Source: Halobacillus naozhouensis
GTDB taxonomy: Bacteria > Bacillota > Bacilli > Bacillales > Halobacillaceae
Direction of reading: 5' to 3'
Length of the DNA: 64,000 nucleotides
NCBI RefSeq assembly: GCF_029714185.1
Contig: NZ_CP121671.1
Span: forward strand, 3,224,001-3,288,000
Under the pieces are notes generated by a model. That model saw only the letters and a program-made list of their open reading frames with translations, made no database searches and was not told the origin of the DNA. Within the stretch, counting starts at the first letter, position 1. The number at the start of each line of letters is the position of its first letter. This document shows positions 32,492 through 41,730 of the stretch, piece by piece. A program made the position numbers and the translations under genes.

Positions 32492-34558
32492 TTATCTAGT
32501 AAACGCTGCTGCTACTCCCCCATCAACAGTTACCATACAGCCTGTTGTTTTGGCTGCTTTAGTAGAGGCTAGGAAAGCAATCGATTCAGCAATATCTTGT
32601 GGCAGGATATTTTCATTTAATAGAGTTCTTTTACGATAATGCTCTTCTAATTGATCCGCCTCAATGCCGTAAGATGATGCCCTTTCTTCCTTCCACTCAG
32701 AATCCCAAATTTTTGATCCGCGAATCACAGCATCAGGCAGTACTGAGTTTACACGAATACCATATTGGCCACCATCAGCAGCAATTGTTCTGGCAAGGTG
32801 TACTTCTGCTGCCTTTGCAGTACTGTAAGCTGCAGCATTTTTTCCTGCATAGATTGAATTTTTAGATCCAACAAATACCATACTACCACCAATAGCTTGA
32901 TCCTTCATCAACTTAAATGCTTCTCTTGCGACAAGGAAGTAACCAGTCACTAATACATTCATATTTACATTCCATTTATCAATGGTGGTTTCTTCAAACG
33001 GGCTTGAACTTGCTAATCCAGCGTTATTCACAATAATATCTAAACCACCATATTTTAAGACAGCTGTTTGGAGAGCAGCACTGACTTCCTCTTCCTTAGT
33101 CACATCCATCTTGACTGCGAGGACTCGATTTTCATCGAAACGCTCATTCATTTCAGAAGCAAGCTGTTCTGCTCCTTCGTGATTAATATCAGCTACGACA
33201 ACGTGCGCACCTTCCGTTAGCAGACGATAACAAGTTGCACTACCTATTCCACCAGCACCGCCCGTTACAAATGCTACATGACGTGAAAACTCTGCTTCCG
33301 GTGGAGCTAAGCTTAACTTGTAAAGTTCTAACGGCCAATATTCAATTGCAAACGACTCTGCTTCATTTAACGATACAAAGTTACCAAGGATAGTGGCACC
33401 TCTCATTACAGATACTGCCCTATGAAATAAAGATTGACTTACATTTGCCGCACTCCAACTTTTTCCTGTATTAATCATACCAATACCAGGAATTAATAAA
33501 ACACGAGGAACTGCTTCAACCATTTGATCTCCTTCAGATTTGTTCCGGTTAAAGTAAGCAACGTACTCCTCCTTAAAGGCATTAATTCCTTCTTTAACAC
33601 TTTCAATTAAACGGTCCACATCCTTGCTGGCTGGATCCCACTCCACATACAACGGTACTCTTTTTGTATGTACTAAGTGATCAGGACACGCTGCTCCAAC
33701 TTGTGACAGCTCCTTAGCGTCTTTACTATTTACAAAAGAAAGTATATTTTCATGATCATCATTCGTAACGATCATCTTCTTCTCTTCGCTAACTTGACCT
33801 CTTATAACAGAAAGCACACGACTCAGTATTTCGTCTCTCTCCTCCTGAGTCAATGAGTTATATTTTCTCCCCCCAAAGAGTTGTTTTCCTTCTGCTTTAG
33901 TTTCTATATAATCCTCAGCTTCTTGAATGATGGAAATGGTTTTATGATAACTTTCTTTAGACGTTTCCCCCCAGGTAACAAGACCATGTTTCTCCATGAT
34001 AACTAGTTCGGCATTTGGATTGTTTTGGACACCTTCAGCAATCATCTTTGATAGCTTGAATCCTGGACGTATGTATGGCACCCATACAAAACGATCACCA
34101 TAAATCTCCTTTGCAATCTCTTGCCCATTGTCTGCACATGCAATACTGATAATTGCATCTGGATGGGTATGATCGACATGTTTGTAAGGTAGAAACGCAT
34201 GCAGAAGTGTTTCTATAGAAGAACGTGGATGTTTAGCATCAATCATACAATGAGCTAAATAGTCAACCATTTCTTCGTCTGTCATATCATCTCTTTCCAT
34301 TAACGGTTTAATGTGATCCATTCTTAACCCGGTAAAGTTCTTACTTTTCATTGTAGCTAAGTCTGAACCGCTTCCTTTTACCCACATTACCTCAATTTCA
34401 TGACCCCGAAAGTCCGTTTCTGTGGATTTTGCAGAAGTATTTCCACCACCCCAATTGGCCACTGACCTGTCTTTCCCTAATAAATTTGATCGATATACTA
34501 ACTCATCTAAACCATCTTCAAGGCTTGATTCACTATCGTTCCATCGATTTTGTACCAA
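32492..34558 (-). CDS. rhaEW: Fused rhamnulose-1-phosphate aldolase / L-lactaldehyde dehydrogenase
   Basis: A 688-residue two-domain enzyme. Residues ~1-410 form a class II aldolase of the RhaD/AraD type with the zinc-binding HTHPDAIISIAC and VIMEKHGLVTWG segments; residues ~425-688 form an SDR with VTGGAGGIGSATC, NNAG and YSTAKAAEVHLAR. The aldolase splits L-rhamnulose 1-phosphate to dihydroxyacetone phosphate and L-lactaldehyde, and the SDR handles the lactaldehyde. This fusion is the usual Bacillus form (B. subtilis YuxG/RhaEW). It begins with TTG (34558), fixed by AGGAGGA eight bases upstream; no in-frame ATG is near. Own promoter upstream, with three repeats overlapping it. Confidence 0.93.
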   Translation of the reverse strand: MVQNRWNDSESSLEDGLDELVYRSNLLGKDRSVANWGGGNTSAKSTETDFRGHEIEVMWVKGSGSDLATMKSKNFTGLRMDHIKPLMERDDMTDEEMVDYLAHCMIDAKHPRSSIETLLHAFLPYKHVDHTHPDAIISIACADNGQEIAKEIYGDRFVWVPYIRPGFKLSKMIAEGVQNNPNAELVIMEKHGLVTWGETSKESYHKTISIIQEAEDYIETKAEGKQLFGGRKYNSLTQEERDEILSRVLSVIRGQVSEEKKMIVTNDDHENILSFVNSKDAKELSQVGAACPDHLVHTKRVPLYVEWDPASKDVDRLIESVKEGINAFKEEYVAYFNRNKSEGDQMVEAVPRVLLIPGIGMINTGKSWSAANVSQSLFHRAVSVMRGATILGNFVSLNEAESFAIEYWPLELYKLSLAPPEAEFSRHVAFVTGGAGGIGSATCYRLLTEGAHVVVADINHEGAEQLASEMNERFDENRVLAVKMDVTKEEEVSAALQTAVLKYGGLDIIVNNAGLASSSPFEETTIDKWNVNMNVLVTGYFLVAREAFKLMKDQAIGGSMVFVGSKNSIYAGKNAAAYSTAKAAEVHLARTIAADGGQYGIRVNSVLPDAVIRGSKIWDSEWKEERASSYGIEADQLEEHYRKRTLLNENILPQDIAESIAFLASTKAAKTTGCMVTVDGGVAAAFTR

Positions 34559-34577
34559 TTGAAATTCCTCCTGGTTT

Positions 34578-34642
34578 TGTTTGTTTTAAACAGCATATCA
34601 TGTTTCTGTTTGTTTTTGAATTATTATTTTTATGTTTGTTTA
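34578..34642. repeat. Three direct repeats, probable RhaR operator of rhaEW
   Basis: TGTTTGTTTT occurs at 34578-34587 and 34607-34616, and TGTTTGTTTA at 34633-34642, all on the plus strand. The copies straddle the promoter: one just after the -10, one over the -35, one upstream. DeoR repressors bind repeated short sites, and TTTGTTTG repeats recur before rhaM. Confidence 0.5.
34592..34620 (-). promoter_or_regulatory. Candidate sigma-A promoter of rhaEW
   Basis: Minus strand TTCAAA (34615-34620), 17-base spacer, TATGCT (34592-34597). Two of the repeats overlap or flank it, which fits repression. Confidence 0.5.
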
Positions 34643-34720
34643 ATTCTTTGTTGAAGGGATCTAAAAGAAGCAAAACCAAATATCCTTTCTAAAAAATTAA
34701 TCTAAGCGATTCGTATAAAA

Positions 34721-35977
34721 CTATCCTCTCTTAGAAAGGACTGATTCTTCATAACTCTTAACTTCCTCCAACCACTCTTCCCCTACAGGTACCCCCATTT
34801 CATCACAATAATAATTCCATATTGCACCAAAAGGATAGGTTTTGAATTCTTCCATCAATGCTAATCTTTCTGTGAAATTGCCTTCTTCTTGCAGTTGTTT
34901 AAGATGTTCGTTAGGTGTTAGCAGTGCATATAACAAAGCTTTTATCATATTCCGAGTACCAATCGTCCACGCTGCAACTCGATTAATACTAGCATCAAAG
35001 AAATCCAGCCCGATCGACACTTTATCTAACGCATTATTTCGAACAAGCTCTAAACCGATTTCACGGAGTTCGTCATCTAAAATGACTACATGATCACTAT
35101 CCCATCTCACCGGTCTAGATACGTGTAGAGCTAACTTATCACTGTATAGCAGCATGGCTGAAATTTTATTGGACACGACTTCAGAAGGGTGATAATGCCC
35201 AGTATCAAGCAAACACAACTTATTGTTTTTCAATGCATACCCCATGTAAAATTCGTGAGAACCCACAACATAAGCTTCGGATCCGATGCCGAATAATTTA
35301 CTTTCAACTGCATCCAAGTTATATTCTTCATCTATTTCTACAGCATAGATCTCATCCAAGGACTCTTTTAATCTTTTCCGTGGAGTTAATCGATCACTTG
35401 GAATATCCTTATAACCATCAGGGATCCAAATGTTCGTCAAAGCCGGCGTGCCTAATTCCTTACCAAAGTAGGCTGCTATTTCCCGACTAGCTATACAATG
35501 TCTAATCCAAAAATCTCTAATGTTTTTATCGGGATGGGCCAGCGTTAAGCCATCATCTGCTTTTTTATGGGAAAATAGTGTTGGGTTAAAATCTAAGCCG
35601 AGTCCATTTTCCTTTGCCCAACGAACCCAGCTTTCAAAATGCTTAGGTTCTAGTTGATCTCTCTCTACTACCTCTCCCTCTGTTTCTGCATAAATCGCAT
35701 GTAAGTTAACACGATGTTTGCCAGGAATAAGAGACAGAGCCTTTTCCAAATCATCCCTTAGTTCTTCTGGCGTAGTGGCTTTACCAGGGTAGTTTCCTGT
35801 AACATCAATACCTCCTGATAACTCTTGTTGATTTACTTCAAAGCCAGCAATATCATCTCCCTGCCAGCAATGAATCGATATCGGGATGCTTTTTAAACGT
35901 TGGAACACTTTTTCAACATCGATGCCCCATTTTTCATATTGTTTTTTCGCAGCCTGGAAATCTTCTTTTACTGCCAT
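34721..35977 (-). CDS. rhaA: L-rhamnose isomerase
   Basis: A 418-residue enzyme that converts L-rhamnose to L-rhamnulose using divalent metal. The N-terminal IPISIHCWQGDDIAGFE and the segment SRPVRWDSDHVVILDDEL are characteristic, and the length equals that of E. coli and Bacillus RhaA. The start overlaps the end of rhaB by 10 bp, with TTGGAGGGG upstream. It is the last gene of the rhaM-MFS-rhaB-rhaA transcript and lies just upstream of the separate rhaEW promoter. Confidence 0.95.
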   Translation of the reverse strand: MAVKEDFQAAKKQYEKWGIDVEKVFQRLKSIPISIHCWQGDDIAGFEVNQQELSGGIDVTGNYPGKATTPEELRDDLEKALSLIPGKHRVNLHAIYAETEGEVVERDQLEPKHFESWVRWAKENGLGLDFNPTLFSHKKADDGLTLAHPDKNIRDFWIRHCIASREIAAYFGKELGTPALTNIWIPDGYKDIPSDRLTPRKRLKESLDEIYAVEIDEEYNLDAVESKLFGIGSEAYVVGSHEFYMGYALKNNKLCLLDTGHYHPSEVVSNKISAMLLYSDKLALHVSRPVRWDSDHVVILDDELREIGLELVRNNALDKVSIGLDFFDASINRVAAWTIGTRNMIKALLYALLTPNEHLKQLQEEGNFTERLALMEEFKTYPFGAIWNYYCDEMGVPVGEEWLEEVKSYEESVLSKRG

Positions 35978-37398
35978 GTGAACCCCTCCAATTTATTTTG
36001 ACTAGAATATCTCTTCATCTTAAAAGAATCCTTTATCATCTTCCTGGCCTCATTAAGTCCATCTATTTCACCTAAAGTTATTAGTTGTGAAGCAATATTA
36101 CCAATCGAAGTCGCTTCAACTGGACCAGCTGCTACTTGCTTATTTGTCATATCAGCGATTAATTGGTTTAACAATTCGTTTTGCGCTCCCCCGCCAATGA
36201 CATTTATAGTTTTGAATTCCCTTTCATAAATTTCCTCAATCTGATGGATTGCTTCCCGGTAACTAACAGCCAGACTATCAAACACACATTTAGCCACTTG
36301 TCCAGGTGTCTCCGGGACATCTTGCTCTGTCTGCTCACAGTATCTTTGAATTTCCTGGATCATATGATCGGGTTTTAAGAATCTATCTTCATCTACATTA
36401 ATTTTCGAATCAAAACTAGTTTCTTGATTAGCTAATCGCGCTAATTCTGCAAAAGAATAGTGATCGTCATAGTTTCTTTTGACTTCCTGAATCATCCAGA
36501 GGCCCATAATATTTTTTAAGAAGCGAAAGCGATACTCAAATCCGCCTTCGTTTGTGAAGTTGTAATCCAAGGCTTTTGTAACACAAATCGGAAAGTGATT
36601 TTCTGCACCGATTAAGGACCACGTACCTGAGCTAATATAAATTGTATCTTCTAATTCAGGTACAGCTACAACAGCCGACCCCGTATCGTGTGTGGGTGGC
36701 AGCAATACTTTCATATCGAAACCAAATTCATCAATTAAGTCCTCCCTTAGGTTTCCTAAAACAGATTTAGGTGGCTGTATTTCTTGGAACATTTCCTTGT
36801 TCAAACCTAATTGATCTAATAGCTCTGTGTCCCAATTTTTTGTAAAAGCGTTAACCAGCTGTGTGGTCGTGGCATTCGTATATTCATTTACTTTTCTCCC
36901 CGTCAGTAAATAATTTAAATAGTCCGGAATCATGAGGAAGGATTTGGCTTTCCTAATTAATTCGGGCCTATTTTTTTGGAGATAGTACAATTGATAGATC
37001 GTGTTAAATTTTTGGAATTGTATCCCTGTTTCTAAATACAACCGTTCTTTACTTACAATCTTAATAACTTCTTCCATCATTCCATCTGTTCTAGGATCAC
37101 GATAAGCCACGGCATCTGTAAGCAACGCATCATTTTCATCTAATAGCACAAAGTCTACTGCCCACGTATCGATGCCGATACTTTCAGGTTGAAATCCGTG
37201 TCTAAAACATTGATGGATGCCTTTTTTAATCTCAAGGAAAAGTACTTCGAGATCCCAGCAAAAATGATTGTTCTTTTTAATAATTTTATTATCAAAACGA
37301 TGAATTTCTGTCAGCTTTAATTGGCCACCCTGGATATAACCTGCAATCAGTCTTCCACTGGATGCACCTATATCCACTGCCAAACTACATTTGTTCAT
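35968..37398 (-). CDS. rhaB: L-rhamnulokinase
   Basis: A ~476-residue FGGY-family kinase that phosphorylates L-rhamnulose on C1. Family marks: AVDIGASSGRLI at the N-terminus, GIDTWAVDFVLLD, PPTHDTGSAVVAVP, ISSGTWSLIG and the FGGY-like NVIGGGAQNELLNQLIAD. I start at MNKCSL (37398), preceded by AAGGGGGA; the open frame runs six codons farther without a site. Overlaps rhaA, implying coupled translation. Confidence 0.94.
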   Translation of the reverse strand: MNKCSLAVDIGASSGRLIAGYIQGGQLKLTEIHRFDNKIIKKNNHFCWDLEVLFLEIKKGIHQCFRHGFQPESIGIDTWAVDFVLLDENDALLTDAVAYRDPRTDGMMEEVIKIVSKERLYLETGIQFQKFNTIYQLYYLQKNRPELIRKAKSFLMIPDYLNYLLTGRKVNEYTNATTTQLVNAFTKNWDTELLDQLGLNKEMFQEIQPPKSVLGNLREDLIDEFGFDMKVLLPPTHDTGSAVVAVPELEDTIYISSGTWSLIGAENHFPICVTKALDYNFTNEGGFEYRFRFLKNIMGLWMIQEVKRNYDDHYSFAELARLANQETSFDSKINVDEDRFLKPDHMIQEIQRYCEQTEQDVPETPGQVAKCVFDSLAVSYREAIHQIEEIYEREFKTINVIGGGAQNELLNQLIADMTNKQVAAGPVEATSIGNIASQLITLGEIDGLNEARKMIKDSFKMKRYSSQNKLEGFTWQ

Positions 37399-37489
37399 AA
37401 AATCCCCCTTGAACATTTACTTTTTACCATCCCTTCTGCTTATAGGGAGAAGGAGTTTACTAGTAGCACTCCAAATTTAATTGCTTTCT

Positions 37490-38815
37490 TTACTTAGATT
37501 GCGAGATCTCTTCACTTTCCATATCAGATAGGTCTCCATAACGTTCTCTTTCAATTCGTTCTAAGGATTTCCCCTTTGTATTGGGTGCCATTGCTAAACC
37601 AATAACCATATGAATAATCAGGAATATAATCATGACTATTCCAGCCACTTTGAACCCTAGAGTCATCATTAACGAGGGCAGGACAAAGGACCATATGGCG
37701 ATACCAGTTCTTACGAAGAAATACATTATCCCCTGCGCACTAGCACGATACCGCGTCGGAAATACTTCACTTGTCCATAATGCATAGAATGCCTGAGCTC
37801 CAATACCTGCAGCACATCCCCACAAGACCACAAACGCAATTAATGTAGGCCATGTCATCGGCATGAAGGTCAAGATCACCCAAGCTACGATCCCCATTCC
37901 GGCTCCTATCCCAAACAGTAGTTTCCTGCTGTATTTATCACCTAGTTTCATAAACACAAAGTAAGTTGTAAGGACTGTAAACATCCACAAAAACGCCTGT
38001 AGTAAGTTAGCCTGCAGTGTACTCAGGCCACCGACATTTTCATAAATGTAAGGCATGAAGTATCCCATAGCTCCAGCTGTTAAATTCCAAAATAAATAGA
38101 TTCCAAATAGCAGGAATAAAGCTTGACGATTGGGTTTAAGTGTAAATAATTCTTTTAATGAGCTTTTTTGAATCTTACCTTGCGCAAGCTCTCTCTTCTC
38201 TTGTTCTTTTTGTTTTTCCCAAATTTTTGATTCATCCAATCCCCTTCTTATGTACCAAGCTACAAAGGCGATCACTAACAAATGAAGGAAGATAATCCTT
38301 GAACCAAGCAATCCGAGCGGCGCTACCAATACGGCTAAAGCAAATGTAATCATCGGACCAATTGACCAAGCCAGCTGGGCTGTTCCAACCCTTGCTGCAC
38401 GTTTATTTTCAGGGGCTTCCTCTGCGATATATGTCCAAGAAACGGGTACTCCGACACCGACAGCGATTCCTGTAATAATTGTACCTATTAATAACATCGG
38501 GAAGTTAACGGATGCAGCAATCAAAGCAACACCAACCATATATACAAGTAGATCATAACTAAAAATAAATTTCCTGCCATATTTATCGGTTAAAGGACCG
38601 CCAATTATCGCACCGATCGCGGCACCTAGGGCATTTGCACTTAAGGCACTTAATAAACCGACTCCCATACTCTCAATGTTAAGATATGCTTGCCAAAGCG
38701 TTAAGCTGCTAGCAGCTGCTATAATGGAGCCTGCTTCAATGTAATTGGCCATCGCTACAGCAACAGTGGCTTTCCAGCCCGTCACATTTTTTGCAGCAAA
38801 TCTTTTATTCGCCAT
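37490..38815 (-). CDS. MFS sugar transporter, probable rhamnose uptake
   Basis: A 441-residue major facilitator protein with ~12 membrane segments. The GGPLTDKYGRK loop between helices 2 and 3, PVSWTYIAEEAPENKRAARVG after helix 4, and LWTSEVFPTRYRASAQG in the second half place it in the sugar porter/metabolite-proton symporter group. It lies between rhaM and rhaB in the rhamnose operon, so L-rhamnose import is the obvious role, taking the place of RhaT. AGGAGGAGA ribosome site. Specificity is inferred from position only. Confidence 0.87.
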   Translation of the reverse strand: MANKRFAAKNVTGWKATVAVAMANYIEAGSIIAAASSLTLWQAYLNIESMGVGLLSALSANALGAAIGAIIGGPLTDKYGRKFIFSYDLLVYMVGVALIAASVNFPMLLIGTIITGIAVGVGVPVSWTYIAEEAPENKRAARVGTAQLAWSIGPMITFALAVLVAPLGLLGSRIIFLHLLVIAFVAWYIRRGLDESKIWEKQKEQEKRELAQGKIQKSSLKELFTLKPNRQALFLLFGIYLFWNLTAGAMGYFMPYIYENVGGLSTLQANLLQAFLWMFTVLTTYFVFMKLGDKYSRKLLFGIGAGMGIVAWVILTFMPMTWPTLIAFVVLWGCAAGIGAQAFYALWTSEVFPTRYRASAQGIMYFFVRTGIAIWSFVLPSLMMTLGFKVAGIVMIIFLIIHMVIGLAMAPNTKGKSLERIERERYGDLSDMESEEISQSK

Positions 38816-38848
38816 CTTCTCTCCTCCTAATAACTGGTCTCCCTTTCC

Positions 38849-39163
38849 TTAATCCATATGAAATACTAGTTTAAGATCTTTAGAAACCGGACTATTATCT
38901 GAATGCGTTTCCATAACTGGTTCCATAAAGTCCCACCATTTTTGATTAATTTCGGTGAAAGCCAACTTGTTCCAGGTTTCCTCATTCTCTACCTCTACAT
39001 ATCCAAATAGTTTATCTGTCTCCTCGTCTAGAAAAATAGAATAATTGCTTACTCCATGCCGATGAAGTTCGTCAACCATTTCAGACCAAATTTCCTTATG
39101 GCGTTTTTCATATTCTTCGTGCTTGTCCGGATAAACAGCCATTACAAAAGCTTTTCGAATCAT
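38849..39163 (-). CDS. rhaM: L-rhamnose mutarotase
   Basis: A 104-residue RhaM/YiiL protein that interconverts alpha- and beta-L-rhamnose before isomerisation. The N-terminal KAFVMAVYPDKHEEYEKRH, with its conserved Tyr and His, SNYSIFLDEETDKLFGYVE and WWDFMEPVMETH are diagnostic, and the length is normal. It is the first gene of the rhaM-MFS-rhaB-rhaA operon, with a clear sigma-A promoter, a cre box and repeat elements upstream. GGGGGA ribosome site. Confidence 0.94.
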   Translation of the reverse strand: MIRKAFVMAVYPDKHEEYEKRHKEIWSEMVDELHRHGVSNYSIFLDEETDKLFGYVEVENEETWNKLAFTEINQKWWDFMEPVMETHSDNSPVSKDLKLVFHMD

Positions 39164-39181
39164 TCATATCATCCCCCTGAT

Positions 39182-39195
39182 TGGTAACGGTTACA
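39182..39195. promoter_or_regulatory. cre box in the rhaM leader
   Basis: TGGTAACGGTTACA fits the cre consensus and is nearly symmetrical (GTAACGGTTAC). It lies 19 bp upstream of the rhaM start codon and ~33 bp after the -10, a roadblock position for CcpA. Confidence 0.7.
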
Positions 39196-39227
39196 TTTTT
39201 AATTAACTGAAAACTCCATTTGTATAT

Positions 39228-39256
39228 AGAATAAGGTTATTAGATTTAAAAGTCAA
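39228..39256 (-). promoter_or_regulatory. Sigma-A promoter of the rhaM operon
   Basis: Minus strand TTGACT (39251-39256), exactly 17 bases, TATTCT (39228-39233). This is the best vegetative promoter match in the window and lies directly upstream of rhaM. Confidence 0.75.
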
Positions 39257-39268
39257 CATAAATAAAAA

Positions 39269-39310
39269 TAAAACAAAGTAAAACAAATAATTAAAGGTTT
39301 GTTTGTTTGG
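39269..39310. repeat. AAACAAA/TTTGTTTG repeat cluster upstream of rhaM promoter
   Basis: Two tandem 10-mers, TAAAACAAAG and TAAAACAAAT (39269-39288), are followed by GGTTTGTTTGTTTGG (opposite orientation). The same heptamer family surrounds the rhaEW promoter. Likely operator for the DeoR-type RhaR. Confidence 0.45.
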
Positions 39311-39373
39311 ATGCTTAATAGTTGAGTGATTCTATTTTTTTAAGCATATAAAGTGAAAGATTCACTAAGCAAG

Positions 39374-39412
39374 AAAAGGAGACTGTCCCACATGTTAGGA
39401 CAGTCTCCTTTT
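39374..39412. terminator. Terminator after the NTF2-like gene
   Basis: AAAAGGAGACTGTCC and GGACAGTCTCCTTTT are perfect 15-bp arms with a 9-base loop and T/A runs on both sides, so it can act in either direction. It ends the transcript of the gene stopping at 39436 and shields the rhaM promoter. Confidence 0.8.
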
Positions 39413-39435
39413 AAATTAAGTATAGAAGCCCAGTA

Positions 39436-39900
39436 TTACTTCTTATAATCCCACAAAACCTTCCACTCTTCTTTTACCTTCGCAACAAAAACATCCTGGT
39501 GCAGCGCAAAGTTCCCATATTCTCCTTTATACGTTTGGGTAACAGTAGTGGCGTACACCAAATCGATCGGTTCCGCTTCTTTTGTCATCGACCATCCTTC
39601 TATTTTTTCCATATCACTTAAAGAATACGTAAAAGTAGTGACGCCAAAATGATTCATAAATACATGAGCACGGTCCTGAATGTAGTGGCCTTTGGCAAAC
39701 CTTTCTTTCATGAGCGGGTGAAAGAGTTGCCAGGATGAGGCAAATTCCCCTTTTTGCTCATGGTCGTAAAAGGTTTCAACTGCTTCCCTTGCCTGTTCAC
39801 TCGGCGATTGCCGCAGTATAAATATCCCCAGCACCACAAGTCCGATGACCACTACTGCTGCTATGAGGAAGACTGGTAGTTTGCTTTTCTTCTGATGCAC
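39436..39900 (-). CDS. Small membrane-anchored NTF2-like protein
   Basis: A ~154-residue protein with one N-terminal membrane segment (LPVFLIAAVVVIGLVVLGIFIL) and an extracytoplasmic domain that resembles NTF2-like folds: EQAREAVETFYDHEQKGEFASSWQLFHPLMKERF, then strands ending in EEWKVLWDYKK. I start at the GTG at 39900 because GGTGGAGG lies just before it; the frame begins four codons earlier without a site. It follows the arylsulfotransferase gene by ~95 bp and precedes a strong terminator. No enzymatic residues are evident and the function is unknown; such domains often bind small ligands or wall parts. Confidence 0.78.
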   Translation of the reverse strand: MHQKKSKLPVFLIAAVVVIGLVVLGIFILRQSPSEQAREAVETFYDHEQKGEFASSWQLFHPLMKERFAKGHYIQDRAHVFMNHFGVTTFTYSLSDMEKIEGWSMTKEAEPIDLVYATTVTQTYKGEYGNFALHQDVFVAKVKEEWKVLWDYKK

Positions 39901-39994
39901 GGCTGCCTCCACCCCCGTGATGACCTTTATATCACTAAACTATGCAGAAACACGGAGCGTTTAGTACAAGGGCCGTGGAGATTAAAACTGCTTT

Positions 39995-41599
39995 CTACAG
40001 TTCAAAATTCACTTGTTCAGGATAAAGGGGCATTCGTTCCGACCGATAAATCTGGCGATGGCTTCCTTCTTCAAATCCAGTCACCTTCAACTCATATACA
40101 ACTTCGGCTTGATCGTCCTCAGTTACCTCGACGATGATACTGCGCATGTTGTCATCTTCGCTGTACGTGTAACCCGCTGTAATCAGACGGTTTCCTGTTT
40201 CGCTTAAATAATTCGCATCACTGACGATGCGTGAGTAGAATGATTTTCCTCGTTGTTTACCGTAAGACCAGACTTCTTTTACCGTCATCTCTTCCGTGTT
40301 GATACGGTACTGAACGCCACGGCTGTACTCTTCACTTACGCTTTCGTCCCCTCTTGTAATCGCAATATTGTTATCAAACAGCAAAATATCCTTTGTCGCT
40401 TCATCATTATCCTGATCCAGCAAGGTCATGACGGCATGAGGACCACCTGGAAATTTGAAATCCTCACCAATCGGTTCGAGTAAATACTGTTCGTACTCCT
40501 CTGGCCATCCTTCATGGGCAGCTAAAATCCAGTCAATTTCCCCTTCAGGATAACTCATTTCCATAATGAGACTTTGATGGCGGCTCGAGACGAGAATGTC
40601 CTCTTCTGATTCATCGTACCAAATCGCATTTTGATGAAACCAATCGCCATCTTCTGCTGATGGACCATCATACTCCTCGTAAAAATCTTCCGGTAGAATG
40701 TTTCTCATGTTCAACTGGTCGACCAACTCCCCCGTTCCCCTGTCAATTTCAACCATTTCATCTTCAATATATTGTGAGGTATCATGTGCTGTCGCCAGTA
40801 AGTTTCCATTCGGGAGTTCCACTGCATCGTGATGAATAATTCCCCATCCCTCATAATTACTGACCTCGACGACATAGGAATTAGAAACTTGGCCCATCAT
40901 GTTCATTTCTACTAACTGATTATATTTATCTGTTTTTCTCGTAAGAAAAAGAAAATTGTTGTTGTCCATCCTTTTTAAAATATGACTGTTGTACAAGGTG
41001 GAATACCAGCGCACATCGGCATTGGCATCTACAGCGTACGCATACATGCTGCTAGGGATAATGAACGTCAACCCATTTTCCATCTTTCCCTTCTCGACCT
41101 TAACCAATTCCGTGTTGAGAAAGTCTTCCGGCAGCGGCTCAGTGCTGATCGTTAATTCTTTCTTTGTAATGGTACCATCCTTGCTTTCTCCTTCGAGAAT
41201 TACCGTATTTTTATAATCAGGATATAACCCGAGAACCGGGATTTCATGACTCGTTTCATACCCTGAAAATGTCTTCGTTATCGTTGAGGCCTGATCTTTT
41301 CCTTTTACCGTAACCGTTATTTTAAGCGGCTCGTCTGTTTCGAATTTAACGAGAGCCGTCAAAGGAGCTATTCCATAAGGATCAGGAATAACGTATGGGT
41401 CCTGTAAATTATAATTTCTTTGTTTGTATGTAGTTTGAATCACATCTTCGATCGAGGCTTGTTCTGTGATCAGCTCTGTGTCTGCTGATACCGTTCTCGT
41501 TCCTCCCGCTACTCGTTGTTCTTCACGCATGTTAAAAAAAATCAATGCGACCCCGACTACGACGGCCACACTGAAGACTCCAATTAACCACTTCTTCAT
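39995..41599 (-). CDS. Arylsulfotransferase (ASST)-family protein
   Basis: A ~534-residue protein of the aryl-sulfate sulfotransferase family, which moves sulfate from one phenolic ester to another phenol without PAPS. An N-terminal hydrophobic segment (WLIGVFSVAVVVGVALIFF) anchors or exports it. The C-terminal part is a beta-propeller with GWGIIHHDAVELPNGNLLATAHD, DWFHQNAIWYDESEEDILVSSRHQS and GGPHAVMTLLDQDN, matching the His-rich active-site blades of ASST. I start at ATG 41599 (AAGGGGAG ten bases upstream), not the TTG at 41626. Whether this Gram-positive homologue is a sulfotransferase is not certain; no sulfatase lies nearby. Confidence 0.82.
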   Translation of the reverse strand: MKKWLIGVFSVAVVVGVALIFFNMREEQRVAGGTRTVSADTELITEQASIEDVIQTTYKQRNYNLQDPYVIPDPYGIAPLTALVKFETDEPLKITVTVKGKDQASTITKTFSGYETSHEIPVLGLYPDYKNTVILEGESKDGTITKKELTISTEPLPEDFLNTELVKVEKGKMENGLTFIIPSSMYAYAVDANADVRWYSTLYNSHILKRMDNNNFLFLTRKTDKYNQLVEMNMMGQVSNSYVVEVSNYEGWGIIHHDAVELPNGNLLATAHDTSQYIEDEMVEIDRGTGELVDQLNMRNILPEDFYEEYDGPSAEDGDWFHQNAIWYDESEEDILVSSRHQSLIMEMSYPEGEIDWILAAHEGWPEEYEQYLLEPIGEDFKFPGGPHAVMTLLDQDNDEATKDILLFDNNIAITRGDESVSEEYSRGVQYRINTEEMTVKEVWSYGKQRGKSFYSRIVSDANYLSETGNRLITAGYTYSEDDNMRSIIVEVTEDDQAEVVYELKVTGFEEGSHRQIYRSERMPLYPEQVNFEL

Positions 41600-41688
41600 A
41601 GTGTTGTTTCTCCCCTTAACTTCCAAAACTATTTACCTATCTAGAATAACATACTAGTCTTTGTTACCCAGAGGTTGTATTTTTTTCA

Positions 41689-41721
41689 CAAAAAAAAGAA
41701 AACCCATGTTAAACATAGATT
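41689..41721 (-). terminator. Terminator after putR
   Basis: AATCTATGTT pairs with AACATGGGTT (three G-U pairs) and is followed on the minus strand by TTCTTTTTTTT. It lies ~10 bp after the putR stop codon. Confidence 0.65.
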
Positions 41722-41730
41722 CTCTTTCAT

